From positions 205,844 to 269,843 of the forward strand of contig SSEL01000012.1 in assembly GCA_008012315.1 (NCBI GenBank): a DNA stretch of 64,000 bases. Direction: 5' to 3'. The notes under the pieces were generated by a model. That model searched no databases and had not been told where the DNA came from. It was given only the letters and a program-made list of their open reading frames with translations. The first letter of the stretch is position 1. Each line of letters starts with the position of its first letter. Below are positions 8,745 to 18,040 of the stretch, piece after piece. This DNA comes from Rhodospirillaceae bacterium (GTDB lineage Bacteria; Pseudomonadota; Alphaproteobacteria; Dongiales; Dongiaceae). A program made the translations under genes and the position numbers.

Positions 8745-9653
8745 ATGGCAACAAGACGGCAATTCGGTGCGGCCCTGTTTGGCGGCCCCTTCCTGGGCGG
8801 CCCCGTGCTGGGCCTGCTGGCCTCCGCAGCGGCCCGTGCGGAAGCGTCGGATCAGGCGCGGCTACAGGCGGAACTGGCGAAAATCGAGGCTTCCAGCGGT
8901 GGCCGTCTTGGCGTGGCGATCCGTGATACCGCGATCGGCATGACCGTGGGCCACCGGGAAAAGGAACGCTTCCCGATCTGCAGCACCTTCAAGTTCCTGG
9001 CGGCAGCGGCGGTGCTGAAGCGCGTCGACATGCATCAGGAAAACCTGGACCGCCGGATCGTCTTCAGCCGGAAGGACCTGGTGCATTATTCACCGGTCAC
9101 CGAACAGCGGACCGGCGGCGAGGGGATGACCGTGGCGGAGATTTGCGATGCCGCGGTGGCGATGAGCGACAATTCGGCGGGCAATCTGTTGCTGCGGAGC
9201 CTGGGCGGGCCGTCGGGCATCACCTTGTTCACCCGCAGCCTTGGCGACAATATGACCCGGTTGGATCGCTGGGAGACGGATCTGGGCGAAGCGACGCCGG
9301 GCGATCCGCGCGACACCACGACGCCGGCTTCGATGCTGAACAATCTGCAGAAGCTGCTGGTCGACAAGACAACGCTGTCGGAACCGTCGCAGGCGCAATT
9401 GCTCGAATGGCTGGTCGCGTGCAAGACCGGCGATAACCGGCTGCGGGCAAAATTACCGAAGGATTGGCGGGTCGGTGACAAGACCGGATCGGGCAATCAT
9501 GGCTCGGCCAATGATGTCGCCATCCTGATGCCGCCGGATCGCGCGCCGATCCTGGTGACCGTCTACCTGACGCAAACCGACGCGTCGCCGTCCGACCGGG
9601 ATGCCGCTATAGCCGAGGTCGGTCATCTGATCGCCTCGGCTATAGCTGCTTAA
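8745..9653 (+). CDS. bla: Class A (serine) beta-lactamase with Tat-type signal
   Basis: 302 aa. Hydrolyses beta-lactams in the periplasm through an acyl-serine. Motifs in order: STFK (S80-K83, Ambler 70-73), SDN (141-143, Ambler 130-132), omega-loop E177 (Ambler 166) in RWETDLGEATPGD, and KTG (246-248, Ambler 234-236). The position equivalent to Asn170 is Gly181. The N-terminus MATRRQFGA is a twin-arginine signal. Start 8745 is chosen over 8739 because AGGAG at 8734-8738 gives a 6-nt spacer. Probably inducible through the divergent ampR. Confidence 0.93.
   Translation: MATRRQFGAALFGGPFLGGPVLGLLASAAARAEASDQARLQAELAKIEASSGGRLGVAIRDTAIGMTVGHREKERFPICSTFKFLAAAAVLKRVDMHQENLDRRIVFSRKDLVHYSPVTEQRTGGEGMTVAEICDAAVAMSDNSAGNLLLRSLGGPSGITLFTRSLGDNMTRLDRWETDLGEATPGDPRDTTTPASMLNNLQKLLVDKTTLSEPSQAQLLEWLVACKTGDNRLRAKLPKDWRVGDKTGSGNHGSANDVAILMPPDRAPILVTVYLTQTDASPSDRDAAIAEVGHLIASAIAA
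9606..9646. terminator. Long hairpin in the last codons of bla
   Basis: A perfect 13-bp inverted repeat (9606-9618 with 9634-9646, GCTATAGCCGAGG type) has a 15-nt loop and ends 5 nt before the bla stop. There is no T-run, so it is either a rho-independent-like brake or a 3'-end stabiliser. Confidence 0.5.
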
Positions 9654-9671
9654 ACTCTGTCTGGAAACTCG

Positions 9672-9716
9672 CTGTGTCGAGCCGTATGTCGTGTCTATCG
9701 AGAACGGCCGACACAG
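9672..9716. repeat. Inverted repeats in the bla/gap convergent gap
   Basis: CTGTGTCG (9672-9679) and CGACACAG (9709-9716) are a perfect 8-bp inverted repeat. Outside it, TAAACTCTGT (9651-9660) and the AGAGTTTA region at about 9718-9725 also mirror each other. These could form the shared transcription end of the convergent genes. Confidence 0.45.
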
Positions 9717-9722
9717 TAGAGT

Positions 9723-10730
9723 TTAGCCCAGCTTCGCCATGGCGACGGCGGTGTCGCTCATGCGGTTGGAGAAGCCCCATTCGTTATCGTACCAGGAGAG
9801 GACGCGCACGAAGGTGCCGTCGATCACCTGGGTCTGCGACAGGTCGAAGGTCGAGCTGTGGGAGTTGTGGTTGAAGTCGCTGGAGACCAGCGGCTGGTCA
9901 TTGATACCGAGAATCCCCTTCAGCGGCCCTTCGGCCGCCTTGATGATCGCGGCATTGACCTTTTCCTTGGTCGTCGCCTTCTTGGCGACGAACTTGAAAT
10001 CGACCAGCGAGACATTCGGGGTCGGCACGCGGATCGCGGTGCCGTCCAGCTTGCCGGCCAGTTCCGGCAGGACGAGGCCAACGGCCTTGGCAGCGCCGGT
10101 CGTGGTCGGGATCATGTTCAAGGCAGCGGCGCGGGCGCGATACAGGTCCTTATGCATCGTGTCCAGCGTCGGCTGGTCGCCGGTGTAAGAATGGATCGTC
10201 GTCATGAAGCCGTGCTCGATGCCGATCGCCTTGTGCAGCACCGCCGCGACGGGGGTGAGGCAGTTGGTGGTGCAGGAGGCGTTGGAGACGATCTTATGCG
10301 TCTTCTTCAGCTTCGCATGGTTGATGCCATAGACGACGGTCAGGTCGGCATTGCTGGCCGGGGCGGAGATCAGCACCTTCTTGGCGCCAGCTTCCAGATG
10401 CTTCGAGGCCTTTTCCTTGTCGGTGAAGAGGCCGGTGCATTCCATGACGATGTCGATGCCATGCTTGTCCCAGGGCAGCCTGGTCGGGTCGCGCTCGGCG
10501 CTGACGCTGATCCAGCCCTGGCCGACATCCATCGCGTTGTCCTTGGTCTTCACCTTGCCATTGAAGGCGCCGTGGACGCTGTCATAGCGGAAGAGATGGG
10601 CGTTGGTATCGACCGGACCGAGATCGTTGATCGCCACGACCTGCACATCCTTGCGGCCGCTTTCCATGATGCCGCGCAGAACCAGACGACCAATACGTCC
10701 GAAGCCGTTGATCGCAACCTTCACTGCCAT
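9723..10730 (-). CDS. gap: Type I glyceraldehyde-3-phosphate dehydrogenase
   Basis: 335 aa, normal length. Oxidises glyceraldehyde-3-phosphate with NAD(P) and phosphate in glycolysis/gluconeogenesis. NINGFGRIGR-type Rossmann start (VAINGFGRIGRLVLRG), catalytic SNASCTTNC with the active cysteine, and the WYDNEWGFSNRM C-terminal segment are all intact. It starts 62 nt after the tkt stop on the same strand, so tkt-gap is probably one operon. It converges on bla. Confidence 0.97.
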   Translation of the reverse strand: MAVKVAINGFGRIGRLVLRGIMESGRKDVQVVAINDLGPVDTNAHLFRYDSVHGAFNGKVKTKDNAMDVGQGWISVSAERDPTRLPWDKHGIDIVMECTGLFTDKEKASKHLEAGAKKVLISAPASNADLTVVYGINHAKLKKTHKIVSNASCTTNCLTPVAAVLHKAIGIEHGFMTTIHSYTGDQPTLDTMHKDLYRARAAALNMIPTTTGAAKAVGLVLPELAGKLDGTAIRVPTPNVSLVDFKFVAKKATTKEKVNAAIIKAAEGPLKGILGINDQPLVSSDFNHNSHSSTFDLSQTQVIDGTFVRVLSWYDNEWGFSNRMSDTAVAMAKLG

Positions 10731-10792
10731 TTTTTCGTTTCCTCTCTCTTTTTCGCGCGTGTTGTCCGAGCCGAAATCCCAGCCGAAATCCC

Positions 10793-12805
10793 TTAGAGGC
10801 GGGACTTGGCCGCCGCGACCGCGGCCTCGGCGGTGATGCCGAATTGCTTGTAAAGTTCAGGGGCGGGAGCGGAAGCGCCGAAGCTCTTCATGCCGACGAA
10901 GACACCCTTGTCGCCGAGATATTTCTCCCAGCCGAAACTGCCGGCGGCTTCGATGGCGACGCGAACGCCCCCCTGAGAACCATCGGCACCCAGCACATCC
11001 TTGCGATAGCTTTCCGGCTGCTGATCGAAGAGTTCCCAGCAGGGCAGGGAGACGACGGCGGTGCCGATGCCTTCGGCCTGCAGCTTCTCGCGGGCGGCGA
11101 CGGCGATCTCCACTTCGGAGCCGCTGGCGATCAGCGTCACCTTGCGGTCGCCGTCCGCCGGCCGGATCACATAGCCGCCCCGGGCGCAGTGATTGGCGAC
11201 CGCCGCATCGGCACGCAGCAGCGGCAGGTTCTGGCGGGTCAGCGCAAGGACCGAGGGCTGGTCCTTGGCGCTCAGGGCCAGGGCCCAGCATTCGGCCGTT
11301 TCGATCGTGTCGCAGGGACGGAAGACCAGCAGATTGGGGATGGCGCGCAAGGCGGCCAGGTGTTCGACCGGCTGGTGCGTCGGGCCATCTTCGCCCAGGC
11401 CGATCGAATCATGCGTCATCACATAGACGACACGCTGATGCATCAGGGCCGAGAGGCGGATTGACGGGCGGCAGTAATCGGTGAAGACCAGGAAGGTGCC
11501 GCCGAAGGGAATGACGCCGCCATGCAAGGCGAGGCCGTTCATCGTCGCCGCCATGCCATGCTCGCGGATGCCGTAATAGATATAGTTGCCGGCATAATTG
11601 TCCGGCTTCACCGGCCCCGCGGTCTTGGCCTTGGTGTTGTTGGAGCCGGTGAGATCGGCCGACCCGCCGATCAGTTCCGGCATGACCGGCACCAGGGCCT
11701 CGATCACACGCTGGGATGAAACGCGGGTGGCGATCTTCGGCGCTTCGGCGGCGATGGCGCTCTTCAGCTTGTTGATCGTCTCGGCGAAATTGGCCGGCAA
11801 CTCGCCCGACATTACGCGGTCGAATTCCGCGTGAGTCTTGTCGGCGTCGTGACGCTTGGTCCAGGCGGCGAAATCGGCGCCGCCGCGGGCGCCGGCCTGG
11901 CGCCAGGCATCCTGGATCTCGGCCGGGATCTCGAAGGGCGGGTAATTCCAGCCCAGCGCCTGGCGGGTGGCGGCCACTTCATCCTTGCCCAGGGCCGCGC
12001 CATGGGTGGCGGCGGTGCCCTGCTTGTTGGGGGCGCCATAGCCGATGATCGTCTTGCAGGCGATCAGGGTCGGGCGGTCGTTTTTCCGGGCGGCGGCGAT
12101 CGCCTTGGTGATGGCGTCGGGATTGTGGCCGTCGACCTTGTCGGTGGCCCAGCCGCTGGCCTTGAAGCGGGCGATCTGGTCGTCCGAGGTCGACAGGTCG
12201 GTCGAACCGTCGATGGTGATGCTGTTATCGTCCCACAGGACGATCAGCTTGCCGAGCTTCAGATGGCCGGCCAGCGAGATCGCTTCCTGGCTGATGCCCT
12301 CCATCAGGCAGCCGTCGCCGGCAATGACATAAGTGTAATGGTCGACCAGGTCGCTGCCGAAACGGGCGTTCAGCAGGCGCTCGGCGAGGGCGAAACCAAC
12401 CGAATTGGCGAGGCCCTGGCCCAGCGGGCCGGTCGTGGTTTCGATGCCGGTGGCATGGCCGTATTCGGGATGGCCGGCGGTCTTGCTGCCCCATTGCCGG
12501 AAGTTCTTCAGCTCATCCAGCGTCATATCGGCATAGCCGGTCAGATGCAGCAGCGAATACAGCAGCATCGAACCATGGCCGGCCGACAGGATGAACCGGT
12601 CGCGATCGGGCCATTTCGGATGCTTCGGGTCGAATTTCAGAAACTGGGTGAACAGCACTGTGGCGACATCGGCCATGCCCATCGGCATGCCCGGATGGCC
12701 GGAATTGGCCTTCTCGACGGCATCCATGCTCAAAGCACGGATGGCATTGGCCATATCACGGGGGGGTACGGTCGGGGCCGAGCTGGCTTTAGCGGCAGCG
12801 TCCAT
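10793..12805 (-). CDS. tkt: Transketolase
   Basis: 670 aa. Thiamine-diphosphate enzyme moving two-carbon units in the pentose phosphate pathway (or Calvin cycle). The substrate-pocket segment [12 protein letters not shown], the TPP motif [13 protein letters not shown]...DDNS and the pyrimidine-domain [13 protein letters not shown] are all present. It is the first gene of a tkt-gap unit. The start at 12805 ([13 protein letters not shown]) fits the usual length. No Calvin-specific genes are visible, so a housekeeping role is most likely. Confidence 0.97.
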   Translation of the reverse strand: MDAAAKASSAPTVPPRDMANAIRALSMDAVEKANSGHPGMPMGMADVATVLFTQFLKFDPKHPKWPDRDRFILSAGHGSMLLYSLLHLTGYADMTLDELKNFRQWGSKTAGHPEYGHATGIETTTGPLGQGLANSVGFALAERLLNARFGSDLVDHYTYVIAGDGCLMEGISQEAISLAGHLKLGKLIVLWDDNSITIDGSTDLSTSDDQIARFKASGWATDKVDGHNPDAITKAIAAARKNDRPTLIACKTIIGYGAPNKQGTAATHGAALGKDEVAATRQALGWNYPPFEIPAEIQDAWRQAGARGGADFAAWTKRHDADKTHAEFDRVMSGELPANFAETINKLKSAIAAEAPKIATRVSSQRVIEALVPVMPELIGGSADLTGSNNTKAKTAGPVKPDNYAGNYIYYGIREHGMAATMNGLALHGGVIPFGGTFLVFTDYCRPSIRLSALMHQRVVYVMTHDSIGLGEDGPTHQPVEHLAALRAIPNLLVFRPCDTIETAECWALALSAKDQPSVLALTRQNLPLLRADAAVANHCARGGYVIRPADGDRKVTLIASGSEVEIAVAAREKLQAEGIGTAVVSLPCWELFDQQPESYRKDVLGADGSQGGVRVAIEAAGSFGWEKYLGDKGVFVGMKSFGASAPAPELYKQFGITAEAAVAAAKSRL

Positions 12806-13137
12806 TGCGAGTCCTTGAATTTTCAGGCGGCATTGTCAATTCGGAGCGGAACATGCCGCCTGCCCCCGCTTTGGTCAACCACCGAATCCGTCATAACACC
12901 CTATATCATCCGCTGGTTAGCGCCGGGTTTGCGCTTGCCGGGGAGATAACGCGGGATAGGACAAGGTGCTGCAGAAAGGGCTTGTAAATTTAGTGTGTTT
13001 TGAACCGGATGCGTGCCCTTGTTGACGCGACGCTGCACTCCAGCTTTAATCTTAGCTCGTTCTGTATGCCGCAATGGGCAGTCCGCGTCGAAGAACGTTC
13101 GACGGCCAGGTCAGAACGGGGAACAAAAAGGCAGGGC
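12806..13137. other. Divergent intergenic region between tkt and the DUF4164 gene
   Basis: 332 nt without a convincing gene. It must carry the tkt promoter (minus strand) and carries the promoter at 13022-13050 for the plus-strand genes. Apart from that I see no strong hairpin or repeat. Confidence 0.6.
13022..13050 (+). promoter_or_regulatory. Sigma-70-type promoter for DUF4164-zapA
   Basis: TTGACG (13022-13027), a 17-nt spacer, and TTTAAT (13045-13050). The predicted leader to the ATG at 13138 is about 80 nt. Confidence 0.6.
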
Positions 13138-13368
13138 ATGTCAAAACTGGAACTGGCGATCAGTCGGCTGGATGCTGCGATGACGCGGCTGGATGCGGCC
13201 GTCGAGGAAAGCGTGCAGCGCGGTGCTCAAGACCGGGACGTACTCTCCGATGAACTGGCGGTGCTGCGCCAGACTTATGCCTTATTGCAGCAGGAAGCGC
13301 GTATGGTCTCCGATCGTCTCGATAATGTGATCGGTCGTCTGCACGACGTCACCAAAGACAGCCAGTAA
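13138..13368 (+). CDS. DUF4164-type coiled-coil protein
   Basis: 76 aa from ATG 13138 with GGCAGGG just upstream. Heptad-like LDAAMTRLDAAVEES and a second helical half predict a short coiled coil. A protein of this type directly upstream of zapA is common in alphaproteobacteria, and a division-related role is inferred from that. It is 37 nt upstream of zapA, in one operon. Confidence 0.8.
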   Translation: MSKLELAISRLDAAMTRLDAAVEESVQRGAQDRDVLSDELAVLRQTYALLQQEARMVSDRLDNVIGRLHDVTKDSQ

Positions 13369-13405
13369 GCGTGTTTTCAGCGCAGCGTGATATAGGGACC
13401 AACCC

Positions 13406-13726
13406 ATGCCAACAGTGACGGTCTTCCTCAACGGACGCAATTATGATGTGGCCTGTGGCCCCGGCGAGGAAACGCGAGTCCAGGAAGTAGCCGGGCGGTT
13501 GCGCCAGCGCATGGAAGGCTTGGCCAAATCCCTGGGGTCGGTCCAGGAAAACCTGCTGTTCGCGGTGACATCCCTGCTGCTGGCTGACGAACTGGAGCAG
13601 CGCGAACGTGAAGTGACCGAACTTCAGGCAATTGGCCCGACCGAACGCGAAGCGGCGTTGATTGATGTGCTGGAAAATCTCGCCGCGCAAATCGAAGCTA
13701 TTGCCGCGCGGCTCGAGGCAGCTTAA
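13406..13726 (+). CDS. zapA: Cell division protein ZapA
   Basis: 106 aa. Cross-links FtsZ filaments in the Z-ring. The N-terminal VTVFLNGRNYDVACGPGEE and the following helix REVAGRLRQRM-like segment fit the family, and the C-terminal half is a predicted coiled coil (LLLADELEQREREVTEL). It is followed directly by 6S RNA, the common alphaproteobacterial order. Confidence 0.92.
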   Translation: MPTVTVFLNGRNYDVACGPGEETRVQEVAGRLRQRMEGLAKSLGSVQENLLFAVTSLLLADELEQREREVTELQAIGPTEREAALIDVLENLAAQIEAIAARLEAA

Positions 13727-13733
13727 ATCTATC

Positions 13734-13899
13734 CCGGGCGGAGAGCTGCAGGGTGCGATCGGCCATAGCAATCCCTGGGGCCAATAAGGACCTCTAGGGA
13801 GCTGTCCCTGCCGGGACCGTGGTCTCGGTAAACGGCGCCCACCTGCTTTAGCAGGCCACAGAGGATCTCTGAGCCACCGGCCCAGGCGGCGCCGCCCAC
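13734..13899 (+). ncRNA. ssrS: 6S RNA
   Basis: Binds sigma-70 RNA polymerase holoenzyme as a promoter mimic. The ends pair as a closing stem (GGGCGG at 13736-13741 with CCGCCC at 13892-13897). The interior contains CCCTGGGGCC... and the alphaproteobacterial signature CGGCGCCCACCTG (about 13833-13845). Its place directly after zapA is the conserved one. The exact ends are estimates. In most relatives fthC follows; here two other genes come first. Confidence 0.85.
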
Positions 13900-13943
13900 C
13901 TTCCATCTCTCCTGCGGGTATCGCTGGAAGAAGGAAGACGTTC

Positions 13944-15482
13944 ATGGGGGATTTCCCCGCAATCGAATTTGCGAAGGGCGAGCGTTTGCACCGCTTGCCT
14001 TTGGGCCTGGGCAATCGCCACGGCCTGATCGCCGGTGCCACCGGCACCGGCAAGACGGTTTCCTTGAAAGTCCTGGCCGAAGGCTTCTCCCGCGCCGGGG
14101 TGCCGGTCTTTGTGGCCGATGTCAAAGGCGATCTCGCCGGTCTGGCCCAGCCAGGAACCCCCAATCCTAAACTTGCCGACCGCGCCAAGCAGCTCGGTCT
14201 CGGCGACCTGGCTTTCGCCGCTTGCCCGACCGTGTTCTGGGATCTCTATGGTCAGCAGGGCTATCCGATCCGCACCGCCATCGCCGAAATGGGACCGCTG
14301 CTGCTCTCGCGGCTGTTGCAGTTGAACGAAACCCAGGAAGGCGTTCTCAATATTGCTTTCAAGGCGGCGGATGATGAGGGCCTGTTGCTGCTCGACCTCA
14401 GGGATCTGCAGGCCTTGCTCGCCTTCATGGCAGAGAACGCGGCGCAGTTCAGCGGTACCTACGGCAATGTCTCGAAAGCCTCGGTTGGCGCTATCCAGCG
14501 GCAATTGCTGGTCCTGGAACAGCAGGGCGGCGAGGATTTCTTCGGCGAGCCGGCGCTGGACCTGCATGATTTCATCCGCACCACCGCCGACGGCCGTGGC
14601 GTCGTCAATATCCTGGCGGCGGACAAGCTGATTCAGTCGCCGCGCCTCTATGCCACCTTCCTTTTGTGGATGCTCTCGGAGCTGTTCGAAGCCCTGCCGG
14701 AAGTCGGCGATCCGGAAAAGCCGGGCCTGGTCTTCTTTTTCGATGAGGCCCATCTGCTGTTCGACGATGCGCCGAAGGCCCTGATCGAAAAGGTGGAGCA
14801 GGTAGTCCGGCTGATCCGCTCCAAAGGGGTCGGGGTCTATTTCGTCACCCAGAACCCGATCGATGTGCCGGACCGCGTGCTGGGCCAGCTCGGTCACCGG
14901 GTCCAGCATGCCTTGCGCGCATTCACGCCGCGCGACCAGAAGGCGCTGAAAGCCTGTGCCGATACCTTCCGCGCGGATAAGGGCTTCGATGTCGTCCGCG
15001 CCTTGCAGGAATTGGGCGTCGGCGAGGCGCTGGTTTCCGTGCTGGACGAGAAGGGCACGCCGGAAGGGGTCGAGCGCGCATTCGTCTATCCGCCGGTCTC
15101 GCGCATGGGGCCGATCACCGCCGAGGAGCGCAAGGCTGCCATCGCCGCCGGTGGGCTGGAGCTGAAATATGCCACCACCATCGACCGGGAATCCGCCTAT
15201 GAAAAACTGACGGCCCGCGCCGCCGACCGGCAGGCCGGTGCCGAACAGGCCCCCTCAGGACAGACGGCTGAAAGATCGGCGGGCCGGGGCCGGCCGCGCG
15301 ACAGTTTCGGGGAATCGGTCTTCAAAAGTGTCGCTCGCAGCACCGGCAGTTCGCTCGGCACCCAGATCGGCCGCAGCGTCGCCAAGAGCCTGGGCGGGTC
15401 GGGTGCGGTGGCGACAATCGGCGGATCGGTCGGCCGGGCGGTGATCCGTGGCATCCTGGGGTCGATCTTCGGTGGCAGATAG
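13944..15482 (+). CDS. HerA-like helicase/ATPase (DUF853, YjgR type)
   Basis: 512 aa. Walker A GATGTGKT at residues 31-38, Walker [13 protein letters not shown] near residue 265, and an arginine/sensor region [12 protein letters not shown]. The C-terminus is a Gly/Ser-rich stretch ending in [17 protein letters not shown]. Proteins of this family are HerA/FtsK-type ATPases of uncertain substrate. No nurA nuclease gene is adjacent, so this is the standalone YjgR form and not a HerA-NurA pair. Start 13944 has GAAGGAAG upstream. Confidence 0.9.
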   Translation: MGDFPAIEFAKGERLHRLPLGLGNRHGLIAGATGTGKTVSLKVLAEGFSRAGVPVFVADVKGDLAGLAQPGTPNPKLADRAKQLGLGDLAFAACPTVFWDLYGQQGYPIRTAIAEMGPLLLSRLLQLNETQEGVLNIAFKAADDEGLLLLDLRDLQALLAFMAENAAQFSGTYGNVSKASVGAIQRQLLVLEQQGGEDFFGEPALDLHDFIRTTADGRGVVNILAADKLIQSPRLYATFLLWMLSELFEALPEVGDPEKPGLVFFFDEAHLLFDDAPKALIEKVEQVVRLIRSKGVGVYFVTQNPIDVPDRVLGQLGHRVQHALRAFTPRDQKALKACADTFRADKGFDVVRALQELGVGEALVSVLDEKGTPEGVERAFVYPPVSRMGPITAEERKAAIAAGGLELKYATTIDRESAYEKLTARAADRQAGAEQAPSGQTAERSAGRGRPRDSFGESVFKSVARSTGSSLGTQIGRSVAKSLGGSGAVATIGGSVGRAVIRGILGSIFGGR

Positions 15483-15495
15483 TTGACTTAGTCAA
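15483..15495. promoter_or_regulatory. Likely MarR operator
   Basis: TTGAC-TTA-GTCAA is a perfect inverted repeat that begins at the base after the herA-like stop codon and lies 40 nt before the MarR-GNAT start. It fits autoregulation. Confidence 0.6.
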
Positions 15496-15534
15496 GTAAA
15501 TGGTTGATCTTTTCCGATGCGGGAGGAGATCGCC

Positions 15535-16473
15535 ATGTCCGAGCTTGATTTTGACCAGCGGGTCGCGGCCATACGCCGCTTCAACCGCTTCTATACGAAG
15601 CAGATCGGCCTGTTGCAGGAGGGGCTGCTCAAATCGCCTTTCTCCCTGACTGAGAGCCGGGTCCTTTATGAATTGGCCAACCGGCCGCAGCCGACCGCCA
15701 CGGAACTGGGACGGGAACTCGGCCTGGATGCCGGGTATCTCAGCCGCATCCTGCGCAAATTCGAGCAGCAGGGCCTGATCGAACGCCAGCCAAATCTGCA
15801 AGATGCCCGGCAGAGCCTGTTGCAGCTGACGGCGGCGGGCCGGGAAAATTTCGCGCCGCTGGACGAAAGGTCGCGGGGCGAGGTGGGTGACCTGCTGGCC
15901 CGGCTGCCGGTCGGCGAGCAACGACGGCTCATTGCCGCCATGGATACGGTGACTGCCTTGCTCTCCGACCGGCCAAAAGACATGCCGGTCTCTTATATGC
16001 TGCGGCCGCACCGGCCCGGCGACATGGGCTGGATCGTCCATCGCCAGGCGGTGCTCTATGCCGAGGAATATGGCTGGGATGAAGAGTTCGAGGCGCTGAT
16101 TGCCGAGATCACCGCCAAGTTCATCCAGAACTTCAACGCCAAGCGCGAGCGCTGCTGGATCGCTGAACGGGATGGCGAGGTGGTGGGATCGATCTTCCTG
16201 GTGCGGGAGAGCGACGAGGTCGCCAAGCTGCGGCTGCTTTATGTGGAGCCGAAGGCGCGGGGACTTGGTATCGGCCGCCGCCTGATCCGCGAATGCCTGG
16301 ATTTCGCTCGGCAATGCCGCTACCGAAAAATTACCTTATGGACTAACGACATATTGGACGCAGCTCGCCATCTTTATGAGGAGGCCGGGTTCCGCTTGGT
16401 GGCTGAGGAGCGACATCATAGCTTCGGTCATGATCTTGTCGGCCAGAATTGGGAACTGGTACTCTCCGCCTGA
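15535..16473 (+). CDS. MarR-GNAT fusion: transcriptional regulator with acetyltransferase domain
   Basis: 312 aa. The N-terminal MarR winged helix (FSLTESRVLYELAN, ELGRELGLDAGYLSRILRKFEQQGLIERQP) covers about residues 1-150. The GNAT domain (about 155-312) has the acetyl-CoA loop RGLGIGRRLI and ends in the usual YEEAGFRLVAEE. Start 15535 is preferred to the in-frame ATG 15517 because GGGAGGAG is correctly placed before it. Such fusions are widespread in alphaproteobacteria, and the acetyl acceptor is usually unknown. Probably represses itself through the operator at 15483-15495. Confidence 0.9.
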   Translation: MSELDFDQRVAAIRRFNRFYTKQIGLLQEGLLKSPFSLTESRVLYELANRPQPTATELGRELGLDAGYLSRILRKFEQQGLIERQPNLQDARQSLLQLTAAGRENFAPLDERSRGEVGDLLARLPVGEQRRLIAAMDTVTALLSDRPKDMPVSYMLRPHRPGDMGWIVHRQAVLYAEEYGWDEEFEALIAEITAKFIQNFNAKRERCWIAERDGEVVGSIFLVRESDEVAKLRLLYVEPKARGLGIGRRLIRECLDFARQCRYRKITLWTNDILDAARHLYEEAGFRLVAEERHHSFGHDLVGQNWELVLSA

Positions 16474-16568
16474 ACTCACCCGCTGATGTCGTTCTTGGAC
16501 TTGCCCTCCCGGCTGTCCTGGGCTTCTCTGCCTGATCTTCTCGGACTCGAATATTCCGGACCAAGCCC

Positions 16569-17168
16569 ATGGAAAGCCAGGAAATTACCGACCTGAAATC
16601 GGCCTTGCGCGAGGTCACATCGAAGCGGCGCGAATGGGCCTTTGCCCTCAATCCCGATGCCGGGTGCGGTTTGGCCGAACAGTTCATGCATGCCGTGGCG
16701 ATCTCGCCGGGATTGGCAGTCTCAGGCTACTGGCCCCTGGAAGGTGAGCTGGATGTGCGGCCCTTGCTGGAGAAGCTGCGAGGTTTCGGCCATTCAATCG
16801 GCCTGCCGATCGTCGTCAAACGGGGGGAGCCGCTGGTTTTCCGCGAATGGCGCGATCACGATGATATGGTGGAAGGCAAGTTCAAGGTCCTGACGCCGCC
16901 GGATCATGCGCCGGAAGTCATCCCGGAGGTCCTGCTGGTGCCGTTGCTGGCCTTCGATCCGAATGGCTACCGCCTGGGCTATGGTGGCGGCTTCTACGAT
17001 CGGACCCTGGATAAGCTGCGCCGCCGAGCCCAACTCACTGGGCATCGGGCACCCTTGGCCGTGGGGGTCGCCTATGCGGCACAAGAGGTTCCCGAGGTGC
17101 CGCGCGGACCCTATGATCAACCTTTGGACTGGATCGTGACGGAACGGTCCGCCTTCAAGTTCACCTAG
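16569..17168 (+). CDS. fthC: 5-formyltetrahydrofolate cyclo-ligase
   Basis: 199 aa. ATP-dependent conversion of 5-formyl-THF to 5,10-methenyl-THF. The C-terminal signature LVPLLAFDPNGYRLGYGGGFYDRTL is intact and the N-terminal LRxxxxxKRREW region fits. It lies 19 nt before the YmdB-type gene. Its usual neighbour 6S RNA is 2.7 kb upstream, separated by two genes. Confidence 0.93.
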   Translation: MESQEITDLKSALREVTSKRREWAFALNPDAGCGLAEQFMHAVAISPGLAVSGYWPLEGELDVRPLLEKLRGFGHSIGLPIVVKRGEPLVFREWRDHDDMVEGKFKVLTPPDHAPEVIPEVLLVPLLAFDPNGYRLGYGGGFYDRTLDKLRRRAQLTGHRAPLAVGVAYAAQEVPEVPRGPYDQPLDWIVTERSAFKFT

Positions 17169-17187
17169 AGCAGTAAAGACCAGATCA

Positions 17188-18030
17188 ATGAATTTATTGT
17201 TTTGTGGCGATTTGGTCGGCCGGGCCGGCCGTGATGTGGTGGTGGAGCGCCTGCCGGGCCTGCGCCGTGACCTGGCGCTGGATTTCGTCATCGCCAATGG
17301 CGAGAACGCGGCCGGCGGCTTCGGCATCACCCAGAAAATCTGCCAGGAGCTTTACCAGGCCGGGGTCGATTGCGTCACCACCGGCAACCACGTCTGGGAC
17401 CAGAAGGAGACGATGGCCTTCATCGCTGGCGATCCGAAGCTGCTGCGTCCGGCCAACTTTCCGGAGGGCACGCCCGGCAAGGGAGCGGCCCAGTATCAGA
17501 CCCAGCGTGGCAAGAAGGTCGTCGTCATCAATCTGATGGGCCGCCTGTTCATGGATCCCCTCGATGACCCGTTCCATCAGATCGAGGAATTGCTGTCGAC
17601 CTATCGTCTCGGCGGCAATGCCGATGCCATCGTGCTGGATTTCCACGGCGAGGCGACCAGCGAAAAGATGGCGATGGGCCATCTGGTCGATGGAAGGGTC
17701 AGCCTGACCGTCGGCACCCATACCCATGTGCCGACCGCCGATCACCAGATCCTGCCCAAGGGATCTGCTTATCAGTCGGATGCGGGCATGTGCGGCGATT
17801 ACGATTCCGTCATCGGCATGGAAAAGACCACGCCGATCGCCCGCTTCACCAAGAAGCTGCCGACCGAACGGCTATCCGCCGCGACTGGCCCCGGCACGCT
17901 CTGCGGCATCTTTGTCGAAACCGATGACCGCACCGGCCTTGCCAAGCGCGTGGAACCCGTCCGGGTCGGCGGCCGCCTCAGCCAGGCCGTGCCGCAGGTC
18001 CAGGCGGCCGCCAAGCTGGCCACCGCCTGA
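17188..18030 (+). CDS. ymdB: YmdB-family metallophosphoesterase
   Basis: 280 aa. Calcineurin-like fold: GDLVGRAGRD at the N-terminus, NGENAAGGFG, TTGNHVWDQKE, and VGTHTHVPTADHQILP as the metal-binding histidine motif. Characterised members are 2',3'-cyclic nucleotide phosphodiesterases. It is co-transcribed with fthC. Its stop is 10 nt from the stop of the convergent chemoreceptor gene. In relatives yebC-ruvC usually follows, but here about 11.9 kb of other genes come between. Confidence 0.9.
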   Translation: MNLLFCGDLVGRAGRDVVVERLPGLRRDLALDFVIANGENAAGGFGITQKICQELYQAGVDCVTTGNHVWDQKETMAFIAGDPKLLRPANFPEGTPGKGAAQYQTQRGKKVVVINLMGRLFMDPLDDPFHQIEELLSTYRLGGNADAIVLDFHGEATSEKMAMGHLVDGRVSLTVGTHTHVPTADHQILPKGSAYQSDAGMCGDYDSVIGMEKTTPIARFTKKLPTERLSAATGPGTLCGIFVETDDRTGLAKRVEPVRVGGRLSQAVPQVQAAAKLATA

Positions 18031-18040
18031 TCATTTCTCA

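Noticed and set aside
13944..15482. A HerA-NurA defence pair
   Set aside because: No nuclease gene adjoins. The protein is of the standalone DUF853/YjgR type.
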